64,000 bases of DNA from Novosphingobium sp. (GTDB lineage: Bacteria > Pseudomonadota > Alphaproteobacteria > Sphingomonadales > Sphingomonadaceae): assembly GCF_030696665.1 (NCBI RefSeq), contig NZ_JAUYRV010000041.1:1-64000 (forward strand). The letters are read 5' to 3'. Positions 1 through 7,325 of the stretch are shown piece by piece. The position numbers and the translations under genes are program-made. The notes beneath the pieces are model-generated. The model searched no databases and was not told the DNA's origin. It saw only the letters and a list, made by a program, of their open reading frames with translations. How positions within the stretch are numbered: the first letter of the stretch is position 1; the number at the start of each line of letters is the position of its first letter.

Positions 1-37
1 CTCGACACGAACTGATGGGGTGCCTCCTTAATGGGCC

Positions 38-286
38 TTACAGACTCCGCCCGATAAAGATCAGCAGCATCGCACCGATCACGGACGCCAGGCAGCCTGC
101 GCGGTTAACGCCGTCGCCGAATTTGCCGCCCGAGCGCCAACTGGCGAACAGGCCCGCCGCCAGTGCGCCGCCCACGCCAAGCAGGATCGTCTTCAGCAGG
201 CCCAGATCGACTTCGCCGGGATAGAAGAACCTTGCGAGGACGCCGACGACCAATCCGGTGAACACGATCGAGATGAGATTCAGCAC
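38..286 (-). CDS. GlsB/YeaQ/YmgE family small membrane protein
   Basis: Small hydrophobic inner-membrane protein of the GlsB/YeaQ/YmgE (transglycosylase-associated) family, which is linked to stress responses but has no settled biochemical activity. The 82-residue product has three membrane segments (about residues 2-18, 29-45 and 64-80), including the glycine-rich middle helix LLGVGGALAAGLF, and a short charged loop after it, as is usual for the family. I chose the GTG at 286 because GGAG lies seven bases upstream. A GTG at 313 would add nine polar residues without a ribosome site. It is divergent from nrdA. Family assignment is fairly sure; function is not. Confidence 0.8.
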   Translation of the reverse strand: MLNLISIVFTGLVVGVLARFFYPGEVDLGLLKTILLGVGGALAAGLFASWRSGGKFGDGVNRAGCLASVIGAMLLIFIGRSL

Positions 287-873
287 GTATGCACTCCATT
301 CCTGTGGACACACGATATGGTGCCGGTTGACCGGTTCTTGTCCACAATTTGCTGATGCGGACCAAAAATAATCCGACGAGCGACATTTCCCTCTTGCAGT
401 GCCGCTCTCCCCACGCGTCGCTGCACTGCAGCATAGGTTTTGTAGCGACGAACCGAATCGGGTTTGCGACGAAACGAGTCCAACACAGGTTCATTACCCT
501 CTTGTGTCAGATTCAGGTTGAGGCACTATGGGTTGTGGTCGGGCTTCAGGGGAACCTCTAAACCTAGTTTGGAGAGCTTGGGCGTGTTTTTCGCGCATTG
601 GCAGCATGTTGTCTGCGCGAACGGCAATTTGGCCATGATGTGGGAATTTCGGGGGCACGCGGTTGCGGGACAATGTTGTTCCACTTTCGTTCTGCCTCCT
701 GTAGGATCGGGCAGCACGCTCGATTCGAATTTTGATCGACCGCCCGGCCCTTTGGCGTCCGGGTGCGAAACGGGGGTTGCGACGTGGATTTCAGGACTGG
801 AGACGGCTCCGTGGTTGCGCAGGACGAATTGGCGCTTGCAGGCGCTCCGGCATCGACCGGTGAGGCGAAAGCA
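287..873. other. Long intergenic region upstream of nrdA
   Basis: About 590 bases between the divergent YeaQ-like gene and nrdA. The open frames here have no family resemblance and overlap one another, so I call no gene. It should hold the nrdA promoter and a long leader. I could not find a convincing 16-base NrdR box pair. Two DnaA-box-like 9-mers lie near its left end and are listed separately. Confidence 0.6.
303..346. promoter_or_regulatory. Two DnaA-box-like 9-mers in inverted orientation
   Basis: TTGTCCACA at 338-346 (plus strand) and the complement of GTGTCCACA at 303-311 each differ from the consensus TTATCCACA by one or two bases. They face each other 26 bases apart, upstream of the ribonucleotide reductase gene. 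DnaA control of nrd promoters is known in Escherichia coli; extending it here is inference. Confidence 0.25.
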
Positions 874-2787
874 ATGGATATGAATACCAAAGACGCGGGC
901 AGCGATGCGCTGGTTGCCGGGATGGCAGCCACGGTTGCGGCAGCCGCTGTCGCCGCCCAGCCCGTCAGCGATTCCAAGACGGTCAATCCGCGCCGCTTCA
1001 CCATCGTGACGGACCACAGCCGCGATGCGCGCCTGACCGATTTCGGCAAGGATACGCTGGACGACCGTTACCTGTTGCCGGGTGAGAAGTATCAGGATCT
1101 GTTCGCACGCGTGGCCGATGCCTATGCCGACGATCAGGCCCATGCGCAGCGTTTGTACGACTACATCTCGAAGCTGTGGTTCATGCCCGCAACGCCGGTG
1201 CTTTCGAACGGCGGCACCGGGCGTGGCCTGCCGATCTCGTGCTATCTGAACTCGGTTGATGACAGCCTTGAAGGCATTGTCGCCACTTGGAACGAGAACG
1301 TCTGGCTCGCATCACGCGGCGGCGGCATCGGCACCTATTGGGGGCAGGTGCGCGGCATTGGTGAAAGCGTCGGCCTCAACGGCAAGACCAGCGGCATCAT
1401 TCCTTTCGTACGCGTGATGGACAGCCTGACGCTGGCGATTTCGCAAGGTTCGCTGCGCCGTGGTTCGGCCGCGTGCTATCTTGATGTGTCGCACCCTGAG
1501 ATCGAGGAGTTCCTCGAAATCCGTAAGCCGAGCGGTGACTTCAACCGCAAGGCGCTGAATCTCCACCACGGTGTGCTGCTGACCGACGAGTTCATGGAAG
1601 CGGTGCGCGATGGCCGCGAACATCACTTGCGTTCACCCAAGGATGGGTCGATCCGCAGCACGGTGGATGCGCGCTCGCTGTTCCAGAAACTGGTCGAAAC
1701 CCGCCTTGCCACGGGTGAGCCGTACATCGTGTTCAGCGACACGGTGAACCGCATGATGCCCAAGCATCACCGCGATCTGGGGCTGAAGGTTTCGACATCG
1801 AACCTCTGTTCGGAAATCACCCTGCCAACCGGGCGCGACCATCTGGGCAATGACCGCACGGCGGTGTGCTGCCTGTCATCGTTGAACCTTGAAACGTGGG
1901 ACGAATGGAACGCCGACAAGGTGTTCATTGAAGACGTGCTGCGCTTCCTCGACAACGTGCTGCAGGACTATATCGATCGCGCGCCGAATGAGATGGCCCG
2001 CGCCAAGTATTCCGCCGCGCGTGAACGCAGCGTCGGCATGGGCGTAATGGGCTTCCATTCGTTCCTGCAGATGAAGGGCATCGCGTTTGAATCGGCAATG
2101 GCCAAGGCGTGGAACCTCAAGATGTTCCGCCATGTCGCCGCCAAGGCCGACGAAGCATCGCTGATGCTGGCGCAGGAGCGCGGACCGTGCCCCGATGCGG
2201 CTGACATGGGCGTGATGCAGCGCTTTTCGTGCAAGATGGCGATTGCGCCGACCGCGTCTATCAGCATCATCTGCGGCGGCACGTCTGCCTGTATCGAGCC
2301 GATCCCGGCGAATATCTACACGCACAAGACGCTGTCCGGCTCGTTCGTGGTGAAGAACCCGTACCTGCAGAAGCTGCTGGCGGAAAAGAGCAAGGATTCC
2401 ACCAATGTGTGGAACACGATCCTCGAACATGGCGGATCGATCCAGCACCTCGATTTCCTCAGCCCCGATGAAAAGGCGATCTACAAGACCAGCTTCGAGA
2501 TCGACCAGCGCTGGCTGCTCGAATTCGCGGCAGACCGCACGCCCTATATCGATCAGGCCCAGTCGCTGAACCTCTATATCCCGGCAGACGTGGACAAGTG
2601 GGACCTGATGATGCTGCACTTCCAGGCGTGGGAAAAGGGCATCAAGTCGCTCTATTACCTGCGTTCGAAGTCCGTGCAGCGTGCGGGCTTTGCGGGCGGG
2701 GTTGAGGCGGACAACACCTCTGCCGCGCCGGTGATGGCGCTCGCTGCGGCTGAGACGGACTACGAGGAATGTCTGGCCTGCCAGTGA
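874..2787 (+). CDS. nrdA: Ribonucleoside-diphosphate reductase, large (alpha) subunit
   Basis: Catalytic subunit of aerobic class I ribonucleotide reductase, which reduces ribonucleotides to deoxyribonucleotides with the radical made by NrdB. The 637-residue protein shows the active-site set: PISCYLNS (Cys123), NLCSEI near residue 303, CCLSS near residue 330, and the C-terminal shuttle pair in ECLACQ at the very end. The N-terminus is Ala-rich and lacks a recognisable ATP-cone, so the usual dATP overall-activity switch appears absent. The start at 874 has GAGG eight bases upstream; earlier starts in the same frame extend into sequence that does not resemble the family. nrdB lies 1.3 kb downstream on the same strand, separated by two small genes. 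Very confident in function. Confidence 0.97.
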   Translation: MDMNTKDAGSDALVAGMAATVAAAAVAAQPVSDSKTVNPRRFTIVTDHSRDARLTDFGKDTLDDRYLLPGEKYQDLFARVADAYADDQAHAQRLYDYISKLWFMPATPVLSNGGTGRGLPISCYLNSVDDSLEGIVATWNENVWLASRGGGIGTYWGQVRGIGESVGLNGKTSGIIPFVRVMDSLTLAISQGSLRRGSAACYLDVSHPEIEEFLEIRKPSGDFNRKALNLHHGVLLTDEFMEAVRDGREHHLRSPKDGSIRSTVDARSLFQKLVETRLATGEPYIVFSDTVNRMMPKHHRDLGLKVSTSNLCSEITLPTGRDHLGNDRTAVCCLSSLNLETWDEWNADKVFIEDVLRFLDNVLQDYIDRAPNEMARAKYSAARERSVGMGVMGFHSFLQMKGIAFESAMAKAWNLKMFRHVAAKADEASLMLAQERGPCPDAADMGVMQRFSCKMAIAPTASISIICGGTSACIEPIPANIYTHKTLSGSFVVKNPYLQKLLAEKSKDSTNVWNTILEHGGSIQHLDFLSPDEKAIYKTSFEIDQRWLLEFAADRTPYIDQAQSLNLYIPADVDKWDLMMLHFQAWEKGIKSLYYLRSKSVQRAGFAGGVEADNTSAAPVMALAAAETDYEECLACQ

Positions 2788-2828
2788 TGGCACGCCGGTA
2801 GTCCGTCCCGCGCAAGCGATGCCTTTTC

Positions 2829-2869
2829 CGGCAGCCTCGATACGTCTCCAGACGTCAGACCGGCTGCCG
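2829..2869 (+). terminator. Nested hairpin downstream of nrdA
   Basis: CGGCAGCC (2829-2836) pairs exactly with GGCTGCCG (2862-2869). Inside that stem ACGTCT (2842-2847) pairs with AGACGT (2850-2855) across a two-base loop. No T-run follows, so it may be a weak terminator, an mRNA-stabilising structure, or part of the leader of the next gene. Confidence 0.4.
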
Positions 2870-3011
2870 AAGGCTGCGCCGTCGTTACACCCCGCGACAT
2901 TTCGCGGCTTGCGTGCTGCCGTCCTTCCGGCGCAGATGCGCGCGTCCGGCTCGATCCCGGCTGGGACGCAAATGGGGGCGACTTGTTCGCCGGGAACGGA
3001 AGGAATCGATT

Positions 3012-3389
3012 ATGCGCAAGTGGCACCGATGGATCACGGTGTTTTTCGGGGTGTTCATGCTGTGGATGGCCTTTACGGGCGTCGCCAGCCATGTGACCGC
3101 ACTTTGGCCCGCAGGCGAAGCGGCAGGGCCGCCGCCAATGCCGCAGGGCTTTGTTTGCCCCGAAACGCTGATGTGCCGCCCCAAAGCACCCGAGGGCAGC
3201 GTAAAAGCACTGGTCGGCTGGTTCCACCACCTGCATTCGGGCGAGGAATTCGGCCCGGTGGGCACGGCGATCTCGCTGATGACGGGCCTCGCGCTGCTGT
3301 TCTTCAGTATCTCGGGCCTGTGGATGTACTTCACGATGTGGAAGAACCGCAAGGATCGCAGCCTGAAGCCCGGCTGGTTCTGGAAGTAG
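3012..3389 (+). CDS. PepSY-associated transmembrane domain protein
   Basis: Small inner-membrane protein resembling the PepSY_TM family, pieces of which occur in reductase-like and iron-linked membrane proteins. The 125-residue product opens with MRKWHRW and a hydrophobic helix (about 7-27), has a periplasmic middle with two cysteines (VCPETLMC), a FHHLHSGEEFG segment typical of the family, and a second helix (about 93-113) before a basic tail. The ATG at 3012 follows AAGGAATC, a good ribosome site. It lies between nrdA and nrdB on the same strand, but nothing shows a role in nucleotide reduction. The histidines hint at haem or metal binding (inference). Confidence 0.75.
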   Translation: MRKWHRWITVFFGVFMLWMAFTGVASHVTALWPAGEAAGPPPMPQGFVCPETLMCRPKAPEGSVKALVGWFHHLHSGEEFGPVGTAISLMTGLALLFFSISGLWMYFTMWKNRKDRSLKPGWFWK

Positions 3390-3400
3390 AGTTATGTGCG

Positions 3401-3422
3401 GCCCCTGACGGATGTCAGGGGC
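3401..3422 (+). terminator. Hairpin after the PepSY-type gene
   Basis: GCCCCTGAC (3401-3409) and GTCAGGGGC (3414-3422) form a perfect nine-base stem with a four-base loop, eleven bases after the stop codon. There is no long T-run. Confidence 0.5.
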
Positions 3423-3443
3423 GCACCCTACGGACACAGAAAA

Positions 3444-3467
3444 ACGCCCCGCTTTTCAGCGAGGCGC
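3444..3467 (-). terminator. Intrinsic terminator facing the DUF2171 gene
   Basis: Read on the minus strand, a stem of about ten base pairs (GCGCC.CGCT with AGCG.GGCG) closed by a GAAA loop is followed by TTTTT. It ends transcripts arriving from the DUF2171 gene roughly 100 bases upstream. Confidence 0.55.
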
Positions 3468-3562
3468 TTTCCGGCTGTTGTTCACAGCCTGGTCCCGAAG
3501 GGGGCGGGACGTTTCTGCAGCCCCGCAAGGAGCCACGGACACGCCGCGCCACCCTGCAAAGC

Positions 3563-3832
3563 CTATTTTTCTTCGAGCATGCCCCAAGCGACATCGCCGT
3601 TGGCCGAAAGGCGCACCTTGTCGCCCTCGACTTCGGCAATCAGCCCGCTGGACAGGTAATGATGGTGGCCCGAATGGGTTCCGCCTTCATGACCTGCATC
3701 ATTGTCCTTCTTGGTGAGCTTGATGCGGTCACCGTCCATGTGGTCGACGGTGCCGACATGCGTGCCGTCTGCGCCGATCACTTCCATGTGTTCGCGGATC
3801 TGGGTGGACCAATCGCGGTTGTCTTCGGCCAT
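3563..3832 (-). CDS. DUF2171 domain protein
   Basis: An 89-residue soluble protein with the DUF2171 pattern: IREHMEVIGADGTHVGTVDH near the N-terminus, then DGDRIKLTKKD, a His/Gly-rich loop (HEGGTHSGHHHYL) and a final strand pair ending in VRLSANGDVAWG. The fold resembles PRC-barrel-like stress proteins; no activity is established. The ATG at 3832 is preceded by AGGAG, so the longer frame upstream is not used. It is transcribed against the neighbouring nrd genes. The histidine cluster could bind metal, but that is a guess. Confidence 0.8.
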   Translation of the reverse strand: MAEDNRDWSTQIREHMEVIGADGTHVGTVDHMDGDRIKLTKKDNDAGHEGGTHSGHHHYLSSGLIAEVEGDKVRLSANGDVAWGMLEEK

Positions 3833-4106
3833 GATGTTTCTCCTGTAGAGGCAAGCGGTTCTGCTGCTCGCCTTGCTGGTTGCGTCGTTGTTCGAACAAC
3901 CGCCTCGGCCCCCGCCCGTTCCGCCTGCAGCAGTCCTGTCACGCCAGTGCGAACGTCCCTCGCGCCAGTGCGAAAGCGACTGCCCCAAAGCACACGATTC
4001 CCTTCGGTGGAAAACCCCAACACTATCCCCGGCCAAGGCCCCCCGCGTCCTTTCGCCGCGCGCCGCCACACCTTACATTGACGCAAATCAGTACAGGATA
4101 CCGCCC

Positions 4107-5162
4107 ATGCCCCTTCTTGAAGCCCGCAACACCTACAAGCCCTTCGAATATCCGTGGGCCTATGAATTCTGGAAGCGTCAGCAGCAGGTTCACTGGATGC
4201 CCGAAGAGGTGCCGCTGGGCGAGGATTGCCGCGATTGGGCGCAGAAGATTTCCGAGCATGAGCGCAACCTGCTGACGCAGATTTTCCGCTTCTTCACGCA
4301 GGCCGATGTGGAAGTGCAGAACTGCTACCACGAACAGTATGGCCGCGTGTTCAAGCCGACCGAAATCAAGATGATGCTCGCATCGTTCTCCAACATGGAA
4401 ACGATCCACATTGCGGCCTACAGCCACCTGCTTGACACCATCGGCATGCCCGAGAGCGAATATGGCATGTTCCTCGAATACGAGGAGCTGAAGGCCAAGC
4501 ACGATTACCTGCAGACCTTCGGCGTCGACAACGATGAAGACATCGCCCGCACACTCGCCATGTTCGGCGGCTTCACCGAAGGGCTGCAGCTGTTTGCCAG
4601 CTTCGCCATGCTGATGAACTTCCCGCGCTTCAACAAGATGAAGGGCATGGGCCAGATCGTCACATGGTCTGTCCGTGATGAAACGCTGCACTGCGAAGGC
4701 ATCATCAAGCTGTTCCACACCTTCGTGCAGGAACGCGGCTGCCTGACCAAGGCGGTGAAGGAAGACATCATCGACTGCTGCCAGAAGACCGTGCGGCTGG
4801 AAGATGCGTTCATCGACCTTGCGTTTGAACAAGGCCCGGTGCCGGGGATGAGCGCCAAGGAAATCAAGCGCTACATCCGCTTCATCGCCGACTGGCGTCT
4901 GGGCCAGCTGGGCTTCCAGCCGATCTACATGATCGAAGACCACCCACTGCCGTGGCTCGCCCCGCTGCTGAACGGCGTGGAACACGCCAACTTCTTCGAA
5001 ACCCGCGCCACCGAATATTCCAAGGGCGCCACCAAGGGCGACTGGAACACCGTATGGAGCAGCTTCGACAAGCGCCGCAGCGCGAAGTCGGCAGCGAATG
5101 TGGAACTGCCGACTGAGGTTGAGGTGGATATGTTTGGCGGGACCGGGATTGCGGCGGAGTGA
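4107..5162 (+). CDS. nrdB: Ribonucleoside-diphosphate reductase, small (beta) subunit
   Basis: Radical-generating subunit of class Ia ribonucleotide reductase. The 351-residue protein carries the di-iron ligands and radical tyrosine at the expected spacing: Asp67 (TQADVEVQ), Glu98 and His101 (SNMETIHIAAY), Tyr105 four residues after that histidine, Glu158 (FTEGLQ), and Glu192/His195 (RDETLH). It is therefore a tyrosyl-radical enzyme rather than a Tyr-less subclass. The ATG at 4107 has AGGA upstream; the longer frame lacks family similarity. The C-terminus ends in an acidic, Gly-rich tail, the part that normally docks on NrdA. Only 74 bases separate it from the anti-phage deaminase gene downstream. 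Confidence 0.97.
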   Translation: MPLLEARNTYKPFEYPWAYEFWKRQQQVHWMPEEVPLGEDCRDWAQKISEHERNLLTQIFRFFTQADVEVQNCYHEQYGRVFKPTEIKMMLASFSNMETIHIAAYSHLLDTIGMPESEYGMFLEYEELKAKHDYLQTFGVDNDEDIARTLAMFGGFTEGLQLFASFAMLMNFPRFNKMKGMGQIVTWSVRDETLHCEGIIKLFHTFVQERGCLTKAVKEDIIDCCQKTVRLEDAFIDLAFEQGPVPGMSAKEIKRYIRFIADWRLGQLGFQPIYMIEDHPLPWLAPLLNGVEHANFFETRATEYSKGATKGDWNTVWSSFDKRRSAKSAANVELPTEVEVDMFGGTGIAAE

Positions 5163-5196
5163 GGTAAGGGGTGAGTTACAAATGTAAGGGATTGAT

Positions 5197-5217
5197 GCGA
5201 GGGGTGTGTCCCCTCGC
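5197..5217 (+). terminator. Hairpin between nrdB and the avcD-like gene
   Basis: GCGAGGGG and CCCCTCGC form a perfect eight-base stem around a TGTGT loop, followed by GC-rich sequence instead of a T-run. It could weakly end the nrdB transcript, or it may be a remnant of a common genomic repeat at the island edge. Confidence 0.45.
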
Positions 5218-5236
5218 GCTCCCGGGGGTATAAAGT

Positions 5237-6802
5237 ATGGAAGATAAACCTAACTTAGTAATTGGCCTGATTTGCCCAGCGGGCACTGATTTATCGGAAA
5301 TTAAGCAGCAACTTACAGCTCAATTATCGATCGTACATTATAAATGTAAAGATATAAAAGTAAGCAAAGCTATAGGCGAGGCCCTTCAAATTGAGCCGAT
5401 AACAGACGAATTTGTTCGTATGCGAACATTTATGCAGGCTGGCGATAATATTAGAAAGTATTCTGATGAAGGTTCGGGTGTAGCATCTTTGATTGTTTCC
5501 GCACTCCGCGCTGAAAGAGAGGGAGAACATACAACATCGACTGCTTTCATTATTGACTCTCTCAAAAATCCTAAAGAAATTGACATCCTTGATCAAATTT
5601 ATGGACGTAATTTTTATACGATCTCAATTAACGCCCCTAAAGAAGATCGCAGTCAATTTTTAGCGAATAAAATTGCACGATCTCGGAAAGAAGCTATTTC
5701 AGATATTCATTTCGACGAAGCGGAACATCTTATAAATTTTGACCAAGCTGGTGAAGATCAAACTGGACAAAGCGTTCGCGACACATTTCCGAAAGGTGAT
5801 TTCTTCGTTGAGAATGGATCATGTGTTGAAGACATAAAGCGTTTTATTCGACTTGTATTTCAAGACCCATTTATTACTCCGACCCTTGATGAGTACATGA
5901 TGTTTGTTGCGAAAGCGACAGCTTTGAGGTCATGTGATTTATCTCGACAAGTTGGAGCTGTAATATCTGATTTTATGGGTAATATTATTGCCACTGGCTG
6001 TAATGAAGTGCCATATCCTGGGGGCGGGTTCTATTTTGAAGGCCGAACAGGAAGCATTGGCGATAATCGTGATAAAGAAGAAAAGCATGATCCAAATTTT
6101 AATGAAGTTAAAAGGTCCGTGTCGGAATTTCTAGGGATACTAAAATCCACGGGCTACATATCAGAAGATCAAGATTTAAGTAAAATAGCAGATAATCTGC
6201 TACATGGAGAGCACAAAAAGGATATGGAAAATGCTCGATTCAGAAATCTGATCGAGTTTAGCCGCGTTGTGCACGCTGAGATGCAGGCTATAACTCAGGC
6301 TGCGCAAATCGGAAGACCTCTGGCAAATACGAAACTCTATTGTACGACATTTCCTTGCCATCTTTGTGCAAGGCATATTATTTCGTCTGGAATTAATGAA
6401 GTTATTTATATAGAGCCATACCCAAAAAGTCTAACTACTTCACTTTACCACCGAGAAATCGCGTCCGAGGCAGATGCAACTGATGGCTCCGGAAAAATCT
6501 CTTTCCGGTCGTTCAGGGGGATATCACCAACGCTCTACCAACGCGTATTCGCATATCGCAAACGTAAAGACTCGTACGAAGCAATCGCGAGTTGGTTACC
6601 CGAGCAAGCCATGCCGATTGGAGCGGTCACCGAGATTGTTCGCCCACAATTTGAAACATTCGTCGCAAGCCAGATTGCAACCATCGTCGAAATGATTCAT
6701 TGTGGCGAGACAGGGGACAACACCGGCACGCCGGTAGCGGTAGAGGCAGAGAATCATGCAGGAATCACGCCTGTGGAACCAAATTCGGAAAGATCGGGAT
6801 GA
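5237..6802 (+). CDS. avcD: Anti-phage dCTP deaminase (AvcD/defence-type deaminase)
   Basis: Matches the two-domain architecture of the phage-defence deaminases that convert dCTP (and dCMP) to dU nucleotides during infection and starve phage replication. The N-terminal part (about 1-200) is a kinase-like domain with a degenerate P-loop (GLICPAGTD, residues 10-18) and the IDSLKNPKE segment near 107. The C-terminal part (about 210-450) is a zinc-dependent cytidine/dCMP deaminase with RQVGAVI near 238, the catalytic HAE triplet (His346-Glu348), and PCHLC (Cys374, Cys377). At 521 residues it is full length. The gene is strikingly AT-rich beside its neighbours, suggesting recent transfer. Known relatives in Vibrio are held inactive by an upstream RNA, AvcI; only 74 bases are available here. 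Function is inferred from architecture. Confidence 0.88.
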   Translation: MEDKPNLVIGLICPAGTDLSEIKQQLTAQLSIVHYKCKDIKVSKAIGEALQIEPITDEFVRMRTFMQAGDNIRKYSDEGSGVASLIVSALRAEREGEHTTSTAFIIDSLKNPKEIDILDQIYGRNFYTISINAPKEDRSQFLANKIARSRKEAISDIHFDEAEHLINFDQAGEDQTGQSVRDTFPKGDFFVENGSCVEDIKRFIRLVFQDPFITPTLDEYMMFVAKATALRSCDLSRQVGAVISDFMGNIIATGCNEVPYPGGGFYFEGRTGSIGDNRDKEEKHDPNFNEVKRSVSEFLGILKSTGYISEDQDLSKIADNLLHGEHKKDMENARFRNLIEFSRVVHAEMQAITQAAQIGRPLANTKLYCTTFPCHLCARHIISSGINEVIYIEPYPKSLTTSLYHREIASEADATDGSGKISFRSFRGISPTLYQRVFAYRKRKDSYEAIASWLPEQAMPIGAVTEIVRPQFETFVASQIATIVEMIHCGETGDNTGTPVAVEAENHAGITPVEPNSERSG

Positions 6803-6914
6803 AGTTTCACATTATAGTGAGCAGGTTCGTGCAAGCTACACTAAAGAATACATAAGGGTCATTGATAAAGGCTCAAATTATAGTTTTGGAAAAGGTAATA
6901 AACCGCCCAAATAG
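6756..6914 (+). CDS. Small basic protein overlapping the end of the avcD-like gene
   Basis: A 52-codon frame starting with ATG at 6756, inside the last 47 bases of the deaminase gene but in another reading frame, and ending at TAG 6912-6914. The product begins MQESRLWNQIRKDRDEV and ends FGKGNKPPK. It is rich in charged and tyrosine residues with no membrane segment. A weak AGAGGCAGAG purine stretch precedes the ATG. The overlap suggests translational coupling with the deaminase, and it continues into AT-rich island sequence. I do not recognise the family; it could be a regulator or accessory factor of the defence gene, or a remnant of a lost gene. Confidence 0.45.
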   Translation: MQESRLWNQIRKDRDEVSHYSEQVRASYTKEYIRVIDKGSNYSFGKGNKPPK

Positions 6915-7012
6915 AGTTTGGAGGCCTAATCTTTTTATTTATATAAATGCGCTGTTTGGTGATTACGGGCGTGCCGCATCAAAGTGTTTTATAGAAAAAA
7001 TAGTTGCAACAA

Positions 7013-7201
7013 TTAGCACCACCCGCTGCGACAGGCCTTCCCTTCCTCCGCTAGCCCCTCAGCCACCAATACCGCGCCGAGGCTTTCGCCGCCTCGGGTG
7101 ATCGTGCGGAGTGTGCGGCCGTATTTGTCGGTCTCTTGGGCGGTGGCCTTGTCGCCCAGGGCCTTTTCGGATTTGTGTTGGACTTCGTGGGCACTGCGCG
7201 C
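7013..7201 (-). pseudogene. Remnant of a thermonuclease-like (SNase) gene
   Basis: About 60 residues match the staphylococcal-nuclease-like family: HEVQHKSEKALGDKATAQ, then ETDKYGRTLRTI and GAVLVAEGLAEEGK, ending in GWC. The segment that normally separates GDKAT from the DKYGR motif is missing, and no proper N-terminus or signal peptide remains, so the gene has lost an internal piece and its beginning. The palindromic repeat pair at 7210-7318 lies directly at its broken 5' side. It is probably inactive. Confidence 0.6.
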
Positions 7202-7209
7202 ATTTGAAA

Positions 7210-7318
7210 GTGCCCACCCCCGGCCCCTCCCGCCTGCGGGAGGGGAGAAGAGGGGGACAGGTTGGCGCATTGGCTTTCTTTCCCCCCTCCCGCAGGCGGG
7301 AGGGGTTGGGGGTGGGCA
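7210..7318. repeat. Paired palindromic (REP-like) repeat
   Basis: Two 22-base palindromes, CCCCTCCCGC + two bases + GCGGGAGGGG, at 7224-7245 and 7284-7305. They are flanked by outward inverted arms GTGCCCACCCCC (7210-7221) and GGGGGTGGGC (7308-7317). The whole unit can fold as one long hairpin. This is the organisation of bacterial interspersed palindromic repeats and lies between two decayed genes. Confidence 0.75.
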
Positions 7319-7325
7319 TTCGGCG

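Noticed and set aside
287..873. NrdR box or riboswitch upstream of nrdA
   Set aside because: No pair of 16-base NrdR palindromes and no cobalamin or purine riboswitch core could be recognised by eye.
1876..2793. 305-codon minus-strand frame
   Set aside because: Antisense to nrdA; Arg/His/Leu-rich shadow.
2819..4081. 420-codon plus-strand frame spanning the nrdA-nrdB gap
   Set aside because: It runs through the PepSY-type gene in a different frame and antisense to the DUF2171 gene, both of which have good ribosome sites and family motifs.
6862..7101. 79-codon plus-strand frame in the AT-rich island
   Set aside because: It starts within the small overlapping ORF and ends in the antisense of the SNase remnant; no ribosome site and no resemblance to a known protein.
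7210..7318. CRISPR-like or phage attachment repeats
   Set aside because: Only two palindromic units with mirrored arms and no regular spacers or cas genes; the pattern fits a palindromic interspersed repeat.
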